Below, one piece after another: positions 15,965-23,989 of a stretch of 64,000 bases of DNA (positions are counted from its first letter, which is position 1; the number at the start of each line of letters is the position of its first letter). The notes under the pieces were generated by a model that did not search any database, was not told the origin of the DNA, and worked only from the letters and a program-made list of their open reading frames with translations. Source of the DNA: Parahaliea maris (GTDB taxonomy: Bacteria > Pseudomonadota > Gammaproteobacteria > Pseudomonadales > Halieaceae); the NCBI RefSeq assembly GCF_008064665.1, contig NZ_VRZA01000007.1:62001-126000 (forward strand), written 5' to 3'. Made by a program: the position numbers and the translations under genes.

Positions 15965-17929
15965 GTGGGAGAGCAGGACAATAACAAGCCGGGTGAAGAG
16001 CCGACGGTAGCCGGGGGTGACGCGACGGAGGTGAGTGCTTCCGAAATCGCCGCCACCGAATACGTTGACCAGGGCGCTGTGACGGCTACCGCCACCGCGA
16101 CCGGGTTTGACCGGGCTGCGGAGTTGGCCAAAGCTGCACAGAGCCAGCAGGGCCGCCTGCTCAAAGGCCGTTTCGTGCTGGAAGACGTGCTGGGCCGTGG
16201 CGGTATGGGGCTGGTGTACAAGGCCCGCGATCTGCGCAAGGTCGAGGCGGAGGACCGCAACCCCTACATCGCCGTCAAAGTGCTGGGACAGCAGTTCAAA
16301 GAGCACCCCCAGGCCTTTGTGTCCCTGCAGCAGGAGGCGGTGAAGTCACAGAAGCTGGCCCACCCCAACATCGTCACGGTGCACGATTTCGACCGCGACG
16401 GCGACACCATCTACATGACCATGGAGCTGCTCAAGGGCGACCCCCTGGATGCCCTGATCAAGCTCGAGGCCCCCTTCAGCAAGGAGGTGGCGCTGCGCTA
16501 CTTCCGCGATCTCTGTGCCGGCCTGGAGTACGCCCACAAACGGGACCTGGTGCACTCGGACTTCAAGCCGGGCAACATTTTTGTGACCACCGGGGGGACG
16601 GTCAAAATCCTTGATTTCGGCATCGCCAGGGCCGCCAACAAGAACGCCCTGAGTCACGATTTTGACGCCGGCGAACTGGGGGCCCTCACGCCGGCCTACG
16701 CTACCGAGGAAATGGTCCGCGGCGAGCCGCCCAGCTTCAGCGACGATATCTACGCGCTGGCCTGTGTGCTCTACGTGATGCTGACCGGGGAGCATCCCTA
16801 CCAGCGCAAGAGCGCTGCCGATGCGCGCAAGGCCAAGCTCAAGGCGGCACGCCCCGAGTGCCTCAATAACGCTGAGTGGCAGGCCCTGTCTGCGGCCCTC
16901 AGCCTGGACAAGGCCAAGCGGCCGGCCACGATCGCGGCGTTCCGGGACGCCCTGATCCCGCCGCGGCGGGGCAGTGCCATCAAGGGGCTCGCGGCCCTCG
17001 GGCTGGTAGTTGTGGTCGGCGGCGGCTGGCTGGGCTGGCAGCAATACCGGGCCGGGCAGGCCCAGGCCGAGGCGGTTCAGCAGCGCCTGGAAACGGCCCA
17101 GGACTGCTTTTTCAATGGCGACTATGCCTGCGCGGCAGAAAACGCCCTGGTGGCCAGGAACCTGGCCCCCGACAATCCGGAGGCGGCCCGCCTGCTCGAA
17201 GTGGCGAGGAAAGAACAGGCTGAGCGCGATGCCGAGGTGCTGGTCGAGACCCGTATCGAAGAGGCCCGGACCTGTCTCGACGCGCAGGATTTCGCCTGCG
17301 CCCGGATCAAGGCGCAGGAGGTGCTGGCCCTGCAACCGGGCGAGCCGAGGGCAACCTCGCTACTGGAAAGCGCCAGCCGCGGCAGTCGCCAGCTGAAAAT
17401 TGGCGGTTTCCTGCAACGGGGTAACGAATGCCTGGCGGCGGGCCGGCTGGACTGTGCCCAGGAAGCCCTCAGTGACGCCGAGGCCGCCGGCGCCTCGGCG
17501 GCAGAGTTGTTCCCGCTGCGGCAGCAGGTGGAGGCGCAGCAGGCGCAACTGGCGGCTGACCGGGCGGCCCTGGACGAGCAGCTCAGCGCGCTGCGCAGCC
17601 GGGCGGAGGATTGCTACCGTCAGCGCGACTACGACTGCGTGGAGCAGGCCGCCGACGACGTCCTGGCCCTGGATGGCACCAACACCCGGGCGGTGGAGCT
17701 GAAGCAGGCGGTGGCCACGGCGCGCGAGCAACAGCGTTTCAACCAGCAGACCGCCGACACCTTCCTCAAGGCGGCTCGCGACTGCCTCGAGCGCAAGAAT
17801 TACAGCTGTACCATTGCCAAGTCCGAGTCGGCCCTGGCGATTGTGCCCGGCTACGCCCCGGCGCGCAGCCTGATCAACCAGGCCCAGCAGGCCCAGCAGC
17901 AGGCGAAAAGGAATATTTCCATTGAGTAA
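15965..17929 (+). CDS. membrane Ser/Thr protein kinase with five cysteine-paired extracytoplasmic repeats
   Basis: The 654-aa product (GTG start, AAGGGG 7 nt upstream) has an N-terminal linker (1-68) and a Hanks-type kinase domain (69-330): glycine loop GRGGMGLVY, K105 in AVKVL, catalytic HSDFKPGN (S198 replaces the usual Arg of HRD, D199 kept), DFG at 217-219, and YATEE in the activation segment. One TM segment follows (about 341-358), then a C-terminal domain of five TPR-like helical hairpins. Each hairpin has one C-x7-C pair: C381/389, C437/445, C489/497, C550/558 and C607/615. With the kinase in the cytoplasm the repeats face the periplasm, where these pairs could form disulfides. The change from HRD to HSD makes it a non-RD kinase, so activation-loop control may differ. 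A secreted protein gene follows 52 nt downstream and is a candidate partner. Confidence 0.87.
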   Translation: MGEQDNNKPGEEPTVAGGDATEVSASEIAATEYVDQGAVTATATATGFDRAAELAKAAQSQQGRLLKGRFVLEDVLGRGGMGLVYKARDLRKVEAEDRNPYIAVKVLGQQFKEHPQAFVSLQQEAVKSQKLAHPNIVTVHDFDRDGDTIYMTMELLKGDPLDALIKLEAPFSKEVALRYFRDLCAGLEYAHKRDLVHSDFKPGNIFVTTGGTVKILDFGIARAANKNALSHDFDAGELGALTPAYATEEMVRGEPPSFSDDIYALACVLYVMLTGEHPYQRKSAADARKAKLKAARPECLNNAEWQALSAALSLDKAKRPATIAAFRDALIPPRRGSAIKGLAALGLVVVVGGGWLGWQQYRAGQAQAEAVQQRLETAQDCFFNGDYACAAENALVARNLAPDNPEAARLLEVARKEQAERDAEVLVETRIEEARTCLDAQDFACARIKAQEVLALQPGEPRATSLLESASRGSRQLKIGGFLQRGNECLAAGRLDCAQEALSDAEAAGASAAELFPLRQQVEAQQAQLAADRAALDEQLSALRSRAEDCYRQRDYDCVEQAADDVLALDGTNTRAVELKQAVATAREQQRFNQQTADTFLKAARDCLERKNYSCTIAKSESALAIVPGYAPARSLINQAQQAQQQAKRNISIE

Positions 17930-17981
17930 GCTATGGTTAGTAATGGGTAGCAAGAGTGCGTGTGGTCACGGGAGGTGCCTT

Positions 17982-18629
17982 ATGTCAAAGCTCAAGCCGC
18001 TGGCAATGATTTGCCTGGTTGGCGCGGTGGTTCCGGGAGTGGTGAGCACCGCCCACGCAGGATTTTTCGATCAGCTCAAGGATGCGGTGGAGGATACCGC
18101 CAAGCGCACCGCCGAGGCGCTCGCGGTGGAAGCCACCCAGGACATTATCCGCGGCATGATCATCGGTTACTCTTCGGAGCAGACCCGCACCAGTGAAGAA
18201 GTGTCGAAGGACTACGAGAAGCAGCAGGGCTCCAGGCCGGTCAATACCACGGTTGCCGCCTACCGTACGGAGATTCTGCCCGGCGCCGCGGTGAGCCCCG
18301 GTACCAAGGTGCGGGTGAAATCCTACATTGAGGTAGTGGAGGGCAGCAGTGGCAAGTCAGTGACCCTCGAGGAGCGCCTGACCATCTGGGACAACGAAGA
18401 CAACACCGTCGCTCTCAAGAGCATGACCAAGGAGGCCGGCGAGAAGGGCGGCGGCTTCACCGGTGAGTTCAGTTTCACCCTGCCCGAAGGGCTGCCGCAG
18501 GGCGTTTACCCGGTCAGCTCCGACCTGATGCTGAACGGCGAGTTGGTCGGCGACGAGCGGCACACGCTGCAACTGGTCTTTGTGGGCGACAGCGCGGACC
18601 CCGGCTGGCGCCTGGCCCTGGCTGACTGA
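17982..18629 (+). CDS. secreted protein of unknown function linked to the kinase
   Basis: This 215-aa protein has a classic signal peptide (cleavage near STAHA, residue 26) without a lipobox Cys, an amphipathic helix region (GFFDQLKDAVEDTAKRTAEALAVEATQDIIRGMIIGYSSEQ split over residues 27-68) and a beta-rich C-terminal domain with an Ig- or macroglobulin-like feel (TKVRVKSYIEVVEG, GGGFTGEFSFTLPEGLPQGVYPV). It starts at an ATG behind GGGAGG. The C-terminal half reads like a periplasmic beta-sandwich. It probably shares a transcript with the membrane kinase, so it could bind the kinase's extracytoplasmic repeats; that is inference only. Confidence 0.75.
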   Translation: MSKLKPLAMICLVGAVVPGVVSTAHAGFFDQLKDAVEDTAKRTAEALAVEATQDIIRGMIIGYSSEQTRTSEEVSKDYEKQQGSRPVNTTVAAYRTEILPGAAVSPGTKVRVKSYIEVVEGSSGKSVTLEERLTIWDNEDNTVALKSMTKEAGEKGGGFTGEFSFTLPEGLPQGVYPVSSDLMLNGELVGDERHTLQLVFVGDSADPGWRLALAD

Positions 18630-18647
18630 TTCAGCCAACTGGCCACG

Positions 18648-19331
18648 CTAGCGTCGGTGTTCCCGCCGCCAGTTCCAGGGCGGCACGGGGTTGTCGTGTG
18701 CCCACAACCCGATTTGCTGTTCCTGTGCGGATGACTCGGCCGCTTCCAGTGCCCGTTCATGGGGGGCGTGGTAGCGGTACCACCAGGCCTGCCCGGCGCG
18801 GACCTGTGCCAGGTTGAGGTTGGTATTGCCCACGTACACGGTACCCACCACCCGTCCGTAATCGTCCCGCTCCACCATAACCACCCCCGCCTGCTGCTGG
18901 TAGGCCAGCTTTGACAGGGCGCCTTTGGCAGCGCCACCGCCCGCCTGGTCCAGTTCCGGGCTGTCGATGCCGTACAGGCGGATCTTGTGCTGTTCGCCAC
19001 GACTATCCAGTACCGACAGGGTGTCGCCGTCGGCCACGCGCACCACGCGGCCGCGAATATCGAATGCGGGTAGCGGATTGCCCTCCCGGCGCTGGCCCTG
19101 CTGCTCGAGGGCATCGGTGGCCTGGCGCAAGCCGCTGTCGGACCGGCCAAGGGTGGCGGTAACGCGCTCGGCGAGCACTGCGGGCCAGGTGATCTCGCCC
19201 CGGGTCAGCAGTTGCAGGGCGCTTGCCGCCACCGCCAGCAGGAGCAGGTTGCGGATGCCCCTGGCCCAGGGTGAACGCCCCAGGCGCTGGCGGGGAGGGT
19301 GACGTTTGCGGCGAAAGGGCGGGCGGGGCAT
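18648..19331 (-). CDS. membrane-anchored thermonuclease (SNase-like) protein
   Basis: This 227-aa protein has an Arg-rich cytoplasmic start, one TM segment (about 26-44), a linker, and a staphylococcal-nuclease domain (about 93-220). Hallmarks are VVRVADGDTLSVL, IRLYGIDSPELDQ (catalytic Arg and Glu) and ERDDYGRVVGTVYVG (second Arg). The anchored topology puts the nuclease in the periplasm, where SNase proteins degrade DNA or RNA. It is convergent with the preceding secreted-protein gene, with only 18 bp between them. Confidence 0.86.
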   Translation of the reverse strand: MPRPPFRRKRHPPRQRLGRSPWARGIRNLLLLAVAASALQLLTRGEITWPAVLAERVTATLGRSDSGLRQATDALEQQGQRREGNPLPAFDIRGRVVRVADGDTLSVLDSRGEQHKIRLYGIDSPELDQAGGGAAKGALSKLAYQQQAGVVMVERDDYGRVVGTVYVGNTNLNLAQVRAGQAWWYRYHAPHERALEAAESSAQEQQIGLWAHDNPVPPWNWRREHRR

Positions 19332-19391
19332 GGGAAGTCCGGGCGCGAAGGCATGAGCCGGCTAGTGTAACCGGCCCGGCGGGTGGACTCT

Positions 19392-20627
19392 CTACATACC
19401 GGGGATGCTGACGTCGGCCAGGTCGATGCTGTAGGCCCCGGGCTCCAGGCTGCGGCGAATCAGCAGGGGTTCGTCGTTGTCGGCCGCCTCCTGCAGGTCG
19501 ATCACGCGCGGTTGCAGCATGGGTTGCTTGCCGTCGTCGAGCAGCAGCATGACCTTGGGCTTCAGGCGCCTGGTTCTGCTTTCTGCCACCACCACGCCCA
19601 CTTCCCCCGAGCTCAGTTCGACCAGAGTACCGGCAGGGTAGACACCGATGGCCTTGATGAACGCTTCCACCAGTTCCGCCTGGAATTTGATGTCGCGCAT
19701 TTCGTAGAGGGTCTTGATGGCGCCCGAGGGGCTCATGGCGGGTGCGTAGGCGCGATCGCTGGTGAGCGAACCGTAGGTGTCGATGATGCCTGCCACCCGT
19801 GCCACAGCGGGAATTTCGTCGCCGCGCAGGCCCGCTGGATAGCCGGAGCCGTCGCAGCGCTCGTGGTGGTGGGACACCATGTCGATCACGTCCTGGTTGA
19901 GGATACCGCTCTCCTGCAGGATCTCGCGGCCGTGCTCCACGTGCTGGCGCATTGCGAGTTCCTCATCGGTACTGAGCCTGCGATTGGCCCGCAGTACCGT
20001 CTGGTCAATGCGCAGCTTGCCGACATCCATCAGCATGGCGCCCATGGCCAGCGACCGCAGGTCGCGCCGCGGCAGGCCCAGTTCCCGGCCCAGTGACACG
20101 GCCCAGATAGCCGCGCTGAGGGCCTTCTGGTAGCTGTATTCGTCGTGGTGCTTGAGGCGGGTAATCCACAGGCAGGCGTCCGGGTTGCGGCTGACGCTGC
20201 CGATCAGGGGTTCCACCGAGCGCTTGAGCTGGGCGGCGCGGATTCGACCGCCATCGCTGACCTGCTCGAAAACCTGCCAGAGGTCCTCCACCAGGATTTC
20301 CAGGGCCGCTTCTGCGCGGGGGTGCTCATCCTCGAAATTGCTGTCGTCGCGGTAGGGGGCGAGGTCGCGGCCGTGGAAGATGCCGGCGATGGCCACCCGC
20401 TTGCGATCCTTGCGCACCTTGCGCTGCAGGGTGCTCTCGGCCTGCCGGCTCTTGCGACTATCCACCAGTACGTAATCGCAGTATTCGCGCAATTTTTCGA
20501 TCTGGTCCTGGGTTTCGATGCGAAAGCCCTGGATGACGAAAGGCGTATCCAGCCAGGAGCGATCCAGCGCACTGACAAACATGCCTATCTCCAGATCACT
20601 GGTGTAAATCTTGATGGTGGTCAGCAT
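19392..20627 (-). CDS. HD-GYP-type protein with degenerate metal ligands (DUF3391 N-terminus)
   Basis: The 411-aa product has an N-terminal DUF3391-like region (LTTIKIYTSDLEIGMFVSALDRSW...) and a C-terminal HD-GYP domain, in which HHERCDGSGYP (254-264) is intact. HD-GYP enzymes hydrolyse cyclic di-GMP with a di- or tri-iron centre. Here two positions look altered: YSYQKALSAA has Lys168 where a His (YxYxHSxxV) is normal, and LMDVGK has Met200 in place of the His of the HD pair. HVEHGREIL retains its His. Activity may therefore be lost or altered, leaving a binding or regulatory role. Start is the ATG at 20627. The PilZ protein at 259-807 is another c-di-GMP-related protein in this window. Confidence 0.85.
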   Translation of the reverse strand: MLTTIKIYTSDLEIGMFVSALDRSWLDTPFVIQGFRIETQDQIEKLREYCDYVLVDSRKSRQAESTLQRKVRKDRKRVAIAGIFHGRDLAPYRDDSNFEDEHPRAEAALEILVEDLWQVFEQVSDGGRIRAAQLKRSVEPLIGSVSRNPDACLWITRLKHHDEYSYQKALSAAIWAVSLGRELGLPRRDLRSLAMGAMLMDVGKLRIDQTVLRANRRLSTDEELAMRQHVEHGREILQESGILNQDVIDMVSHHHERCDGSGYPAGLRGDEIPAVARVAGIIDTYGSLTSDRAYAPAMSPSGAIKTLYEMRDIKFQAELVEAFIKAIGVYPAGTLVELSSGEVGVVVAESRTRRLKPKVMLLLDDGKQPMLQPRVIDLQEAADNDEPLLIRRSLEPGAYSIDLADVSIPGM

Positions 20628-20833
20628 ACGGGCCCGCCTCGTCCGTGTCTGTGTCGCCTGATTGCCCACAATTCACTTCGAGTTTACTGCTAAGGGGCGC
20701 TAACGACAGGTCTTTTTGGCTAAAAAGTGTAAAAAAACGCATTCCTCCCCCGGCGGGGCTCTGGTGCCGGTAGGGGGCTGGCGTGTTAGCCTGCGCTCAC
20801 CTTGAAATATCGGTTACCAGTGAGGATACGCCA

Positions 20834-22384
20834 GTGAATGACGGGTTCGACCCTGAACCCGGGGAGTCGCCCCGGACCCTGCCCGGACTGCTGGCCGCCC
20901 AGGCCCGCCGGACTCCCGATGCACCGGCCCTGTGGTGGCAGGGCCACGCCAGGACCTATGGACAGCTGCAAACGCGGGTCGAGGCGCTGGCGCGGGTGCT
21001 GGCCGGCCGGGGAATGCCGGGCGAGCGGGTGGGAGTTCTGGCATGGAACTGTCCCGAATTTGTCGAGCTGATCTATGCGGTACCGCTGGCCGCGCAGGTA
21101 CTGGTGCCGCTCAATGCGCGGCTGGCGCCGGCGGAATGGCTGTACCAGCTACAGCGCGCCGGCGTCAGGACCCTGATCGGGGACGAGGCGTTGCTGACCA
21201 AACTCCGCGGGCACCCGGACCTGCCCCCGGGCCTGGAACTGGTCGCGTTGGGCACCGCCTTCGCGTCCTGGTGCAGCGCCGGGCTGCAGGGTGAGCTGCC
21301 GACGCTGGCAGCCGGAGACCCGGTCTGGATCCTGTTCACCTCCGGCTCCACCGGACGGCCCAAGGGGGCGGTGCTGTCCCACCTCTCCTTTCTGGCGGGC
21401 CTGGAGTCGGCGGCGCTGGGGCGCCCGGTGCTGGCGGGTGACCGCTACTATTACCCGTTCCCTCTGTTCCATGTCGCCGCCCACAATGTGTTGTTGCAGC
21501 ACCGCCACGGCGCAGCGGTGGTGCTCGCTCGCAGCTTCGACGCGGGCGATACGCTGCGTGCCTGCCGGGACCTGGGGGTAACGACGATGTCGCTGGCGCC
21601 CACCATGATTGCGATGCTGCTGGAGCATCCGGATTTTTCCCCGCAGGACCTGGCCTCGGTGCGCTCCATTGGCTACGGTGCCGCTGCCATGCCCCAGACC
21701 CTCCTGCGCCGGCTACTGGACGAAACCGGCGTGGGACTCTGTCAGAGTTACGGTATGACTGAGCTGGCGGGGAGTATCTCCTTCCTCACGCCGGAGGATC
21801 ACGCCCGGGCCGCCGCCGGTGAGGGTGAGTTGTTGCGTTCGGTGGGGCGGCCCCTGCCCACCGCCCGGGTGCGCATCGTGGCCGATGACGGCAGCGACTG
21901 CCCGCCAGGGCTGGCGGGAGAAGTGCTGGTGCAGGCGAAGCAGTGCATGCTCGGCTACTGGCAACAGCCGGATGACACCGAAACAACACTTGCCGGTGGC
22001 TGGCTGCATACCGGCGACATCGGTCGCCTGGACGAGGCCGGCTACCTCTACCTGGTGGATCGCAAGAAAGACATGATTATCAGCGGTGGCGAGAATGTCG
22101 CGTCCCGCGAGGTGGAGGAGGTGGTGCGGCAGCATCCCGCGGTGCGCGACTGTGCCGTGATCGGCCTGCCCCACGCCCGCTGGGGAGAAGTGGTGGCTGC
22201 GGTGATCCAGCTGGCCGGTGAGGCCAGCGATTCGGAACTGAGCGACTACTGTCGTCAGCATCTGGCCGGTTACAAGACGCCCAGGCGCTGGATGCGGGTA
22301 CCTGCGCTGCCTCTCAACGCCTCCGGCAAGGTGGACAAACCCGGTTTGCGGGCGCGTTTCACCGACGACACCGACTACCCTTAG
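20834..22384 (+). CDS. class I AMP-binding acyl-CoA synthetase/ligase
   Basis: This 516-aa enzyme of the ANL superfamily has the ATP loop LFTSGSTGRPKG, the A5 motif QSYGMTEL, the hinge region TGDIGRLDEAGYLYLVDRKKDMIISGGENV and the C-terminal catalytic Lys in NASGKVDK. It activates a carboxylic acid to an acyl-AMP and then to acyl-CoA. The motif set fits medium- or long-chain fatty-acyl-CoA ligases, but the substrate cannot be assigned. The start is a GTG with GAGGA 8 nt upstream, which begins close to the first conserved residues. No beta-oxidation gene is adjacent; the next gene is a thiol oxidoreductase. Confidence 0.86.
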   Translation: MNDGFDPEPGESPRTLPGLLAAQARRTPDAPALWWQGHARTYGQLQTRVEALARVLAGRGMPGERVGVLAWNCPEFVELIYAVPLAAQVLVPLNARLAPAEWLYQLQRAGVRTLIGDEALLTKLRGHPDLPPGLELVALGTAFASWCSAGLQGELPTLAAGDPVWILFTSGSTGRPKGAVLSHLSFLAGLESAALGRPVLAGDRYYYPFPLFHVAAHNVLLQHRHGAAVVLARSFDAGDTLRACRDLGVTTMSLAPTMIAMLLEHPDFSPQDLASVRSIGYGAAAMPQTLLRRLLDETGVGLCQSYGMTELAGSISFLTPEDHARAAAGEGELLRSVGRPLPTARVRIVADDGSDCPPGLAGEVLVQAKQCMLGYWQQPDDTETTLAGGWLHTGDIGRLDEAGYLYLVDRKKDMIISGGENVASREVEEVVRQHPAVRDCAVIGLPHARWGEVVAAVIQLAGEASDSELSDYCRQHLAGYKTPRRWMRVPALPLNASGKVDKPGLRARFTDDTDYP

Positions 22385-22491
22385 GGGAACCCGAGCAGGC
22401 CTGTGCGGTCTGTGAAGGGGAATGCGATAATCGACCACTTGCGCAGGCATTGGTCTTTCGCGTGGCCGAATCAAGCACTGGAACCCGATTT

Positions 22492-23337
22492 ATGTCAGAA
22501 AACGGCAACACTTATACTCCGCCCCGCGTGTGGGAGTGGAACGCGCAGGACGGCGGTCGCTTTACCAATATCAATCGGCCGGTTTCCGGGCCGACCCACG
22601 ACAAGGCCCTGCCGATCGGGGAGCACCCACTTCAGCTTTACTCCCTGGCGACGCCCAACGGGGTCAAGGTCACCGTCCTGTTGGAGGAATTGCTGGCGCA
22701 GGGTATTACCGCAGCCGAGTACGACGCCTGGCTGATCAATATTTCCGACGGCGACCAGTTCAGCAGCGGCTTCGTCGATGCCAATCCCAACTCCAAGATT
22801 CCCGCCCTGGTGGACTACAGCGGCCCGGAACCGGTGCGCATTTTTGAGTCCGGTGCGATCCTGGTCTATCTGGCAGAGAAGTTCGGCGCCTTTCTGCCCG
22901 AGGCTGCGGTGGCCCGGGCCGAGTGTCTGTCGTGGCTGTTCTGGCAGATGGGCAGCGCCCCCTTCCTGGGTGGCGGCTTCGGGCATTTCTACGCCTATGC
23001 GCCGGAAAAATTCGAGTACCCCATCAACCGTTACACCATGGAGGTGAAGCGGCAGCTGGATGTACTGGATCGCAACCTGGCGGAGCGTCGCTATCTCGCA
23101 GGCGACGAGTACACCATCGCCGACATGGCCACATGGCCTTGGTACGGACAGGTGGTTATAGGCAACATCTACCAGGCCCAGGAATTCCTCGATGTGGACA
23201 GCTACATCCATGTCAAGCGCTGGGCGAACGACATAGCCGGACGCCCCGCAGTGCAGCGCGGTGAGCGGGTAAACCGGGTGTGGGGCCCCGAGGAACTGCG
23301 GGTGCCCGAGCGGCACAGCGCCGCCGATATCGCCTGA
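22492..23337 (+). CDS. yghU: disulfide-bond oxidoreductase YghU (GST superfamily)
   Basis: This 281-aa protein matches the YghU/GstB-like family over its full length: TPPRVWEWN near the N-terminus, the thioredoxin fold with LYSLATPNGVKVTVLLEEL, NPNSKIPALVD and ESGAILVYLAEKFG, then the helical domain with FGHFYAYAPEKFEYPINRYTMEVKRQLDVLD. YghU binds two glutathiones and has disulfide-reductase activity on small disulfides; the Thr-Pro-Asn-Gly segment replaces a catalytic Cys, as expected for the family. Start is the ATG at 22492, 107 nt behind the acyl-CoA ligase. Confidence 0.93.
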   Translation: MSENGNTYTPPRVWEWNAQDGGRFTNINRPVSGPTHDKALPIGEHPLQLYSLATPNGVKVTVLLEELLAQGITAAEYDAWLINISDGDQFSSGFVDANPNSKIPALVDYSGPEPVRIFESGAILVYLAEKFGAFLPEAAVARAECLSWLFWQMGSAPFLGGGFGHFYAYAPEKFEYPINRYTMEVKRQLDVLDRNLAERRYLAGDEYTIADMATWPWYGQVVIGNIYQAQEFLDVDSYIHVKRWANDIAGRPAVQRGERVNRVWGPEELRVPERHSAADIA

Positions 23338-23393
23338 AGGTGTGGGCGGCGCTGACGCCGGTCAGCCCTGCCGCCCGGGTCTCCGGTCGGCGA

Positions 23394-23879
23394 TCAGCCG
23401 AACTTCTGTTGGCCGGAGCCGCTGCAAGCCGCGGTCACCACGTTGCCATTGTTGGCCTGCAGGCAATGTTCGAAGCCGTTTTTCAATCGGCCCTGGCCAT
23501 CCAGTGACCACTTCTGTTCCTTGCCGCCACCGCAGGCTTTCAGTACCACATTGCTGCCGGGTTTCTGGGCTTCACTACCCACGGCAACACACAGGTTGCC
23601 GTGGCTTTTGAGGTGCTGGTTCTCCAGCTGCCATTTCTGGTTGTTGGCGCTGTCGTTGCATTTGCGCACCACCACATTCACGCCGGCCTTGGACGGGTCG
23701 CCGGCGGCCTGCAGGCACTGCCCGTTCGGCAGACCGAACGAGCGGAAGTTACCCTCACCTTCCGCGATTTTGTGACCTTCTTCCTGCATCTTTTTCAGGG
23801 CATCTTTGTTGAGGTCAATGGCGTAGGCACCGGCGGTGCACAGGGCCAGCAGGCCGGGGATGAGGAAGCGATGTTTCAT
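23394..23879 (-). CDS. secreted ricin-type beta-trefoil lectin-like protein
   Basis: This 161-aa protein has a signal peptide (cleavage near AYA, residue 20), a short helical stretch and a single RICIN domain (about 45-160) with three QxW-type repeats (NQKWQL, EQKWSL, QQKFG) and paired cysteines typical of trefoil lectins. Such domains bind galactose-type sugars or glycans. There is no attached enzyme domain, so it is a lone secreted lectin, perhaps for surface or host/alga contact. It is divergent from tamB, with an intergenic space of 110 bp. Confidence 0.82.
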   Translation of the reverse strand: MKHRFLIPGLLALCTAGAYAIDLNKDALKKMQEEGHKIAEGEGNFRSFGLPNGQCLQAAGDPSKAGVNVVVRKCNDSANNQKWQLENQHLKSHGNLCVAVGSEAQKPGSNVVLKACGGGKEQKWSLDGQGRLKNGFEHCLQANNGNVVTAACSGSGQQKFG

Positions 23880-23989
23880 GAGCGTTATCCTTTCACTGTA
23901 TGATCGCCTGACAGGCGTAATTATGACCGCCGTGCCGACCAGCCGGCCTGCGGACCACTAACAGCATAGACCACGGAAACCCGGAAAAA

